Positions 59,552 to 64,000 of a stretch of DNA of 64,000 nucleotides are shown piece after piece. Location: the NCBI GenBank assembly GCA_017847885.1, contig JAGAUA010000019.1, forward strand, positions 109,839 through 173,838, written 5' to 3'. This DNA is from Oscillospiraceae bacterium. GTDB lineage: Bacteria > Bacillota > Clostridia > Oscillospirales > Ruminococcaceae. The stretch's first letter is position 1, and every line of letters begins with the position of its first letter. The translations under genes and the position numbers were made by a program. Below the pieces are notes generated by a model, which was not told the DNA's origin, did no database searches, and worked only from the letters and a program-made list of their open reading frames with translations.

Positions 59552-60145
59552 ATGATATATACGATAGGACGCGAATTCGGCAGCGGAGGGCACGAGATAG
59601 GCGCAGAGTTTGCCCGATGGCTGGGTATTCCTCTATACGATAAGGAGTTTATCGAAACGGCTGAAAATGCAAGCGGAATAAAGGCTGAAATTCTCGAACA
59701 GGCTGACGAAAGAAAGGAAAACCGCTGGCTTTATACGGTACACTACAATGCTGCAGAGGATTTTCGCGGAATGTCCGCAAATGAAATATTGTTCAAAATT
59801 CAGAGCAGGCTTGTGCTTGAATATGCTTCAAAATCCGACTGTGTTATCGTGGGACGCTGTGCAAACCATATACTCGATAATGCAGGCATAAAGCATTTAA
59901 GCGTATTTATCGCTGCTCCATTAGAGGCAAGGATAAAGCGTATCTCAAATATTAGGGCGCTTACCGAAAAGGAAGCCGCTGCGCTTATTGCAAAAACGGA
60001 CAAGCAGCGGAAAAGCTACTATGAATATTACACGGGACGAAGCTGGGGAATGCCTTGCGGCTATGATTTATGTATGAACAGCGCTTCATTCGGAATAGAA
60101 CAGACAGCCGAAGCTATTGCAAATTTCAGGGGAATGATAAAATGA
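59552..60145 (+). CDS. Cytidylate kinase-like protein
   Basis: 197-203 residues of the cytidylate-kinase-like family (AAA_33-type). Glycine-rich loop GREFGSGGHEIG instead of a canonical Walker A, LARW-type helix EFARWLGIPLYDKEFI, and a C-terminal RSWGMPCGYDLCMNS. Such proteins are common next to regulators in Firmicutes; the substrate is unknown. The supported start (59552) is six codons after the first ATG and has AAAGGCGG before it. First gene of the operon with the exporter. Confidence 0.72.
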   Translation: MIYTIGREFGSGGHEIGAEFARWLGIPLYDKEFIETAENASGIKAEILEQADERKENRWLYTVHYNAAEDFRGMSANEILFKIQSRLVLEYASKSDCVIVGRCANHILDNAGIKHLSVFIAAPLEARIKRISNIRALTEKEAAALIAKTDKQRKSYYEYYTGRSWGMPCGYDLCMNSASFGIEQTAEAIANFRGMIK

Positions 60146-60471
60146 AAATTTATAAATACAGTATAACGCTTTACACCCAGCTGGGCGAAAAAAGCGGTAT
60201 ATTAACGAGATACGCCGAATATGACCACGGCTCTGAAAGTGGATTTATTGAGATACTGGGAGAGAAAAATCCGTATCTTGCCAAAATCGAGCCAAACGGA
60301 AAATGCAGTATGAGCGGAACGCTGAAAACCCTTGTCAGCGACTACAAATTCCATGGTGACGGCTATATCTATCCCGACAAGCTTGAAATTACCCTGCATG
60401 ACGGGAAAAACAATCTGCTTATGCAGGGAGTGATAAAGGAGGTAATTTACGAGAATGAAAAGGTTTTATGA
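60142..60471 (+). CDS. Small protein of unknown function upstream of the MMPL gene
   Basis: 109 residues, beta-rich: IYKYSITLYTQLGEKSGILT, GFIEILGEKNPYLAKIEPNG, LVSDYKFHGDGYIYPDKLEI. Start overlaps the previous stop in ATGA and the stop overlaps the MMPL start, so all three are translated together. No membrane or signal sequence. It may be a cytoplasmic accessory of the exporter; not recognised. Confidence 0.6.
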   Translation: MKIYKYSITLYTQLGEKSGILTRYAEYDHGSESGFIEILGEKNPYLAKIEPNGKCSMSGTLKTLVSDYKFHGDGYIYPDKLEITLHDGKNNLLMQGVIKEVIYENEKVL

Positions 60472-62515
60472 AAGGGTGATTTCCCACCCTGTTGTCATTA
60501 CGGTGATATTCGTGCTGCTGACAGTATTTTTTGCTCTGTGCAAGCCGCTTATTCCGGTAAATTACGATATGAACAACTATCTTCCCGATGACAGCCGCTC
60601 CACGGTATCACTTGATGTTATGGAGCAAGAATTTGACGGGGGCATACCAAACGCAAGAGTAATGCTGCATGACGTTACCATTCCGCAGGCACTTGATTAC
60701 AAAGACAAGATTGCAGCGGTTGGCGGCGTTGACGACGTTATGTGGCTGGACGATTCCTGCGACATTACGCAGCCTATCGAAACCATGGACGCAGATACTG
60801 TGGAAACCTATTACAAGGACGGAAACGCGCTGCTGACGGTAACTATTGCCGAGGAGAAAAATCTGTCCGCGGTCAATGAGATACGGGACATTATCGGAGT
60901 CGAAAACTCCATGACAGGCTCTGCTGTATCAACTGCGGTTGCAACGGAAAGCACCGTAAGCGAAATATCGGTTATCACAATAATTGCGGTTATTTTCGTA
61001 ATCATCGTGCTGCTTCTCACCACAAATTCTTGGATAGAGCCTGTTGTTATCATGGCAGGTCTTGGCGTTTCGCTGATGATAAACGCAGGAAGCAACATCA
61101 TTTTTGGAGAGATAAGCTTTGTCACCAACGCCGCAGGAATGATACTCCAGCTTGCGGTATCGCTGGACTATTCGGTATTCCTGCTGCACCGCTTTGAGTA
61201 AAGCAGAAAGGAATTTTCAAGTCCCAAGGAAGCAATGGCAGACGCCCTGACAAAATCCACAAGCTCTATTTTGTCAAGCGGACTTACAACGGTAATCGGC
61301 TTTCTCGCCCTCGGACTTATGCGCTTTAAGATAGGTCCCGATTTGGGCTTTGCTCTTGCAAAGGGCGTTGCGATAAGCCTGATATGCGTGTTTATTTTTA
61401 TGCCCTGTCTGACAATGCTTACATACAAGCTTCTTGACAAGACCCGTCACCGTTCCCTTGTGCCAAAATTCGACAAATTCGGCAAAGTCGTAAGCAAAAT
61501 TATGCTGCCTATGGCGGTAGTTTTCGTGGTAATAATTGCTCCGGTATATCTTGCATCAAACGCCAACGATTTTTACTACGGCTCGTCTCACATTTTCGGT
61601 GAGGACACCCGTCTTGGCGCAGATACGGCGAAAATCGAAGATGTTTTCGGCAAGCAGGATACATATGTTGTACTCGTTCCGGGCGGCAGTCGTCAGACGG
61701 AAAAGGCGATTTCCGATGAGCTGCGCGATTTGCCGCAGGTCAAGGATATAATTTCCTACGTTGATACGGTTGGTGCGGAAATTCCCGAGCAGTATCTTGA
61801 CAGCGATACATACTCCATGCTATGCTCGGAAAATTACAGCAGAATGGTGATAAGCGCCGATGCGGATTACGAAGGCAAAGAGACCTTTGCGCTCATTGAA
61901 AATATCCGTGAAATATGCGAAAAAAATTATGCGGACGAATACTATCTTGCAGGCGAGGGCGTAAGCACCTACGACCTTATGGACACGGTCACAAAGGATA
62001 TGGTAAAGGTAAATCTTATTGCAATAGGCGCTGTATTTATCGTGCTGCTGCTCACAATGAAGTCGGTATCGCTGCCTGTTATCCTTGTGCTTGCGATTGA
62101 AACGGCAATATGGTTGAACCTTTCCCTTCCATACTTCAAGGGCAGCTATGTGTTCTACATCGCATATCTGATAATAAGCTCCGTTCAGCTTGGCGCAACG
62201 GTTGATTACGCAATTCTCATGACGGACAGATACATGGAATTCCGCCGTGAAATGCCGAAAAAGGAGGCTGTGCCGAAAACTATTGGTGCGGTGTCCGTTT
62301 CCATTTTAACGTCGGTCAGCGTGCTTACTGTGGTGGGACTTCTGCTCGGAAATCTTTCCACCCACGGACTTCTTGCACAGCTTGGAATGTTTGTGGGAGT
62401 GGGAGCGATATTCTCACTTGTCATTGTATTTTTTGTCCTGCCGGGGCTGCTGTATATTTTTGACGGGGCTATCCGCAGAACAACGCTCAAATCCAATTTT
62501 GTTTCAAATAAGTAA
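60455..62515 (+). pseudogene. MMPL/RND-type exporter interrupted by one in-frame stop
   Basis: About 686 codons read in one frame with a single TAA at 61199-61201 after FLLHRFE. Beyond it SRKEFSSPKEAMADALTKST continues the protein. The two halves together have the twelve-helix RND layout of MMPL proteins, with a first large external loop (DDSRSTVSLDVMEQEFDGG) and the second (YYGSSHIFGEDTRLGAD). It would export lipids or peptides. The stop looks like a point mutation from a Glu/Gln codon; the second half could start at the ATG at 61235. Confidence 0.75.
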
Positions 62516-62527
62516 GGAGATATTTAG

Positions 62528-63913
62528 ATGAAAAATTCATATAAAATTGTTTCGGGAATACTTGCACTCTGCCTTGTATCATCCTGTGGGGTTCCTGTTT
62601 TTGCAGCCGAAAAGGAAGAGGTCATATACATAATGGCAGGCGCAGACGGCAGCGTCAACAGCGTTTATGCGGTGAACAGCTTTGACGGCGGAGACATTAC
62701 CGACTACGGCGATTATGCCGATGTAAAGCTGCTGAATATGGACGGGAATATCGTGCAAAGCGGCGATGAGATAACCTTTTCCTCTCCCGAAAACGGCAAG
62801 GTTTATTATCAGGGTACGCTGAAAAATACGGAGATACCGTGGAACATCTCGATAAAATATTTTCTTGACGGCAAGGAGCTTTCTGCGAAAGAAATTGCAG
62901 GCAAAAGCGGTGCTCTTGAAATAAAAATCAGCATTACCGAAAACGAAAAATGCGGCACGGATTTTTATGAAAATTACGCTTTGCAATGCTCATTTACCCT
63001 TGATACTAAGCTATGCAGAAACATTTCTGCGGAGGGTGCTACCGTTGCAAACGTTGGCAGCAAAAAGCAGATAACATATACCGTTTTGCCAGACAAGGGT
63101 CTGGAAAAGTCAATCCTTGCCGATGTTACGGATTTTGAAATGGCGGAAGGTTCCATTAACGGAATTAAAATGAACCTTGGCCTTGATATTGACGAGGACA
63201 TAAACGGCAAAATAACCGACCTCACAGACGGAGCAGTGGAGCTTGATGACGGTGCAAAGGAACTTTACGATGGTACTGTGGAGCTTAACGACGGCGTTTC
63301 CGACCTGAACGAGGGTATAGAGAAGCTGCGTGATGGTATTGCCGAGGCACAGGAGGGACTCTCCGAACTAAACGAAAAATCCGCAGAACTTGTGGACGGT
63401 TCTGCCGAGGTGAAAAGCGCGCTGATAAAGATACAGACCTCTCTTTCGGGAGTATCGTCAAGTGCGGACCAACCGGAGCAGCTTGCTTCTGCATCGACGC
63501 AGATAAAGTCGGGAATTGACAAGCTTTACAGCGGCATTGCACAGCTGAATAAAGGTCTGGATTATGCAAGCTATAAGGCGGCAATGGGTGCAAACGGGCT
63601 TGATATAGACGCTTTGAAAGCAGGAAACGAGCAGGCAATTTCACAGCTTACGGCACAAATCACAGAGCTTAAAGCTCAGCTTGCACAAATAGAAAATATA
63701 CCTCAATATGCCGAGGAAGCTGCAAAATTGAAAGTGCAAATCGAACAGCTTGAAAGCACGCTTACTCTGCTTACGGGCAATAATGCGGCACTTGGCGGAA
63801 CGGAAACCTATTTTAACAGCGTATCGCAGGCGTCCGCACAGCTTGAATCGGGCGCAAAGGAATTAAGGCAACACCGTACAAAGCCACCAATAAAATCACG
63901 CAAGTCAAGTTAA
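62528..63913 (+). CDS. YhgE/Pip-like exported coiled-coil protein, C-terminus disrupted
   Basis: 461 codons. A signal peptide (ILALCLVSSCGVPVFAAE) is followed by a beta-rich domain and, from about residue 230, a series of short repeats of the kind DGAVELDDGAKELYDGTVEL, typical of YhgE/Pip-like proteins that act with MMPL exporters. Normally such proteins continue with a membrane domain; here the frame turns to RQHRTKPPIKSRKSS at 63868 and stops. The change lies at the sequence GGCAACACCGTACAAAGCC, which looks like an insertion end. Confidence 0.7.
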   Translation: MKNSYKIVSGILALCLVSSCGVPVFAAEKEEVIYIMAGADGSVNSVYAVNSFDGGDITDYGDYADVKLLNMDGNIVQSGDEITFSSPENGKVYYQGTLKNTEIPWNISIKYFLDGKELSAKEIAGKSGALEIKISITENEKCGTDFYENYALQCSFTLDTKLCRNISAEGATVANVGSKKQITYTVLPDKGLEKSILADVTDFEMAEGSINGIKMNLGLDIDEDINGKITDLTDGAVELDDGAKELYDGTVELNDGVSDLNEGIEKLRDGIAEAQEGLSELNEKSAELVDGSAEVKSALIKIQTSLSGVSSSADQPEQLASASTQIKSGIDKLYSGIAQLNKGLDYASYKAAMGANGLDIDALKAGNEQAISQLTAQITELKAQLAQIENIPQYAEEAAKLKVQIEQLESTLTLLTGNNAALGGTETYFNSVSQASAQLESGAKELRQHRTKPPIKSRKSS

Positions 63914-64000
63914 ACGTATAAAGCTTTGTAACGGGCATATTGCCTCTGTAAATCTGCTTGCAGGCGCACTTTATCAAGCCGTCAGAGATTTTCTGTCAGC
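63868..64000. mobile_element. Possible insertion-element end at the right edge
   Basis: From about 63868 the sequence no longer continues the YhgE/Pip-like gene. A plus frame in the last 90 bases reads GHIASVNLLAGALYQAVRDF. It may be the end of a transposable element, but too little is visible to name it. Confidence 0.3.

Overview
The window looks like chromosomal DNA of a Ruminococcus-like clostridium (Oscillospiraceae). This is judged from moderate GC content, purine-rich AGGAGG ribosome sites, the families DUF4317, DUF960 and UmuC-YolD, and an msm-type sugar locus. It is an accessory-rich segment in which mobile-element debris separates a few intact metabolic and stress-response operons.

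1-13.6 kb is most of a Mu-like transposable prophage. A rightward S24-type repressor faces a long leftward operon. The order is early small genes with an XRE regulator, MuA transposase, MuB ATPase, GemA, a DUF4317 protein, a Mor-family activator, the Mu gp25/gp26/gp27 set, a NusG/LoaP-like antiterminator, a terminase and a truncated portal gene. The repeat-rich stretch after the repressor is the likely prophage end; the other end lies outside the window.

13.7-27.6 kb holds mobile-element genes (DUF960, a Y-family polymerase with its YolD partner) followed by an intact raffinose/sucrose locus: fructokinase, GH36 alpha-galactosidase, sucrose phosphorylase, two ABC permeases and a binding lipoprotein, divergent from an AraC regulator. 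A truncated HPr-like gene closes that operon. A degraded second polymerase copy, cut by an IS5-like remnant, and an XRE gene follow.

27.6-31 kb carries three genes for membrane or secreted proteins (WG repeats, Ig-like lipoprotein, TPR-like lipoprotein); the last two have recent lesions. 31.2-36.8 kb is a restriction-modification-like operon: a GIY-YIG/SF2-helicase protein and two methyltransferase-fold proteins, divergent from an XRE regulator. 36.8-43.2 kb is an element graveyard: a DUF234 remnant, short-repeat arrays, a YhcG-type nuclease, two SpoVG-like genes (one broken), a promoter-leader-terminator unit and a truncated serine recombinase.

43.3-58.2 kb is rich in detoxification and drug-response genes: SDR, flavodoxin, MATE pump with an AraC/GyrI regulator, methyltransferase, flavin reductase, acetyltransferases, MerR/GyrI regulator, GyrI-like protein, serine beta-lactamase-like protein, a kinase-GNAT fusion and a transglutaminase-like protein. 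A MITE interrupts a Fic gene here, and a promoter-leader sequence is repeated in front of several genes. 58.4-64 kb has a tRNA-like unit, then a TetR regulator divergent from a cytidylate-kinase-like protein, a small protein, an MMPL exporter with one in-frame stop, and a YhgE/Pip-like protein disrupted at its end.

All functional calls rest on motif and family recognition by eye; no database search or computation was run.
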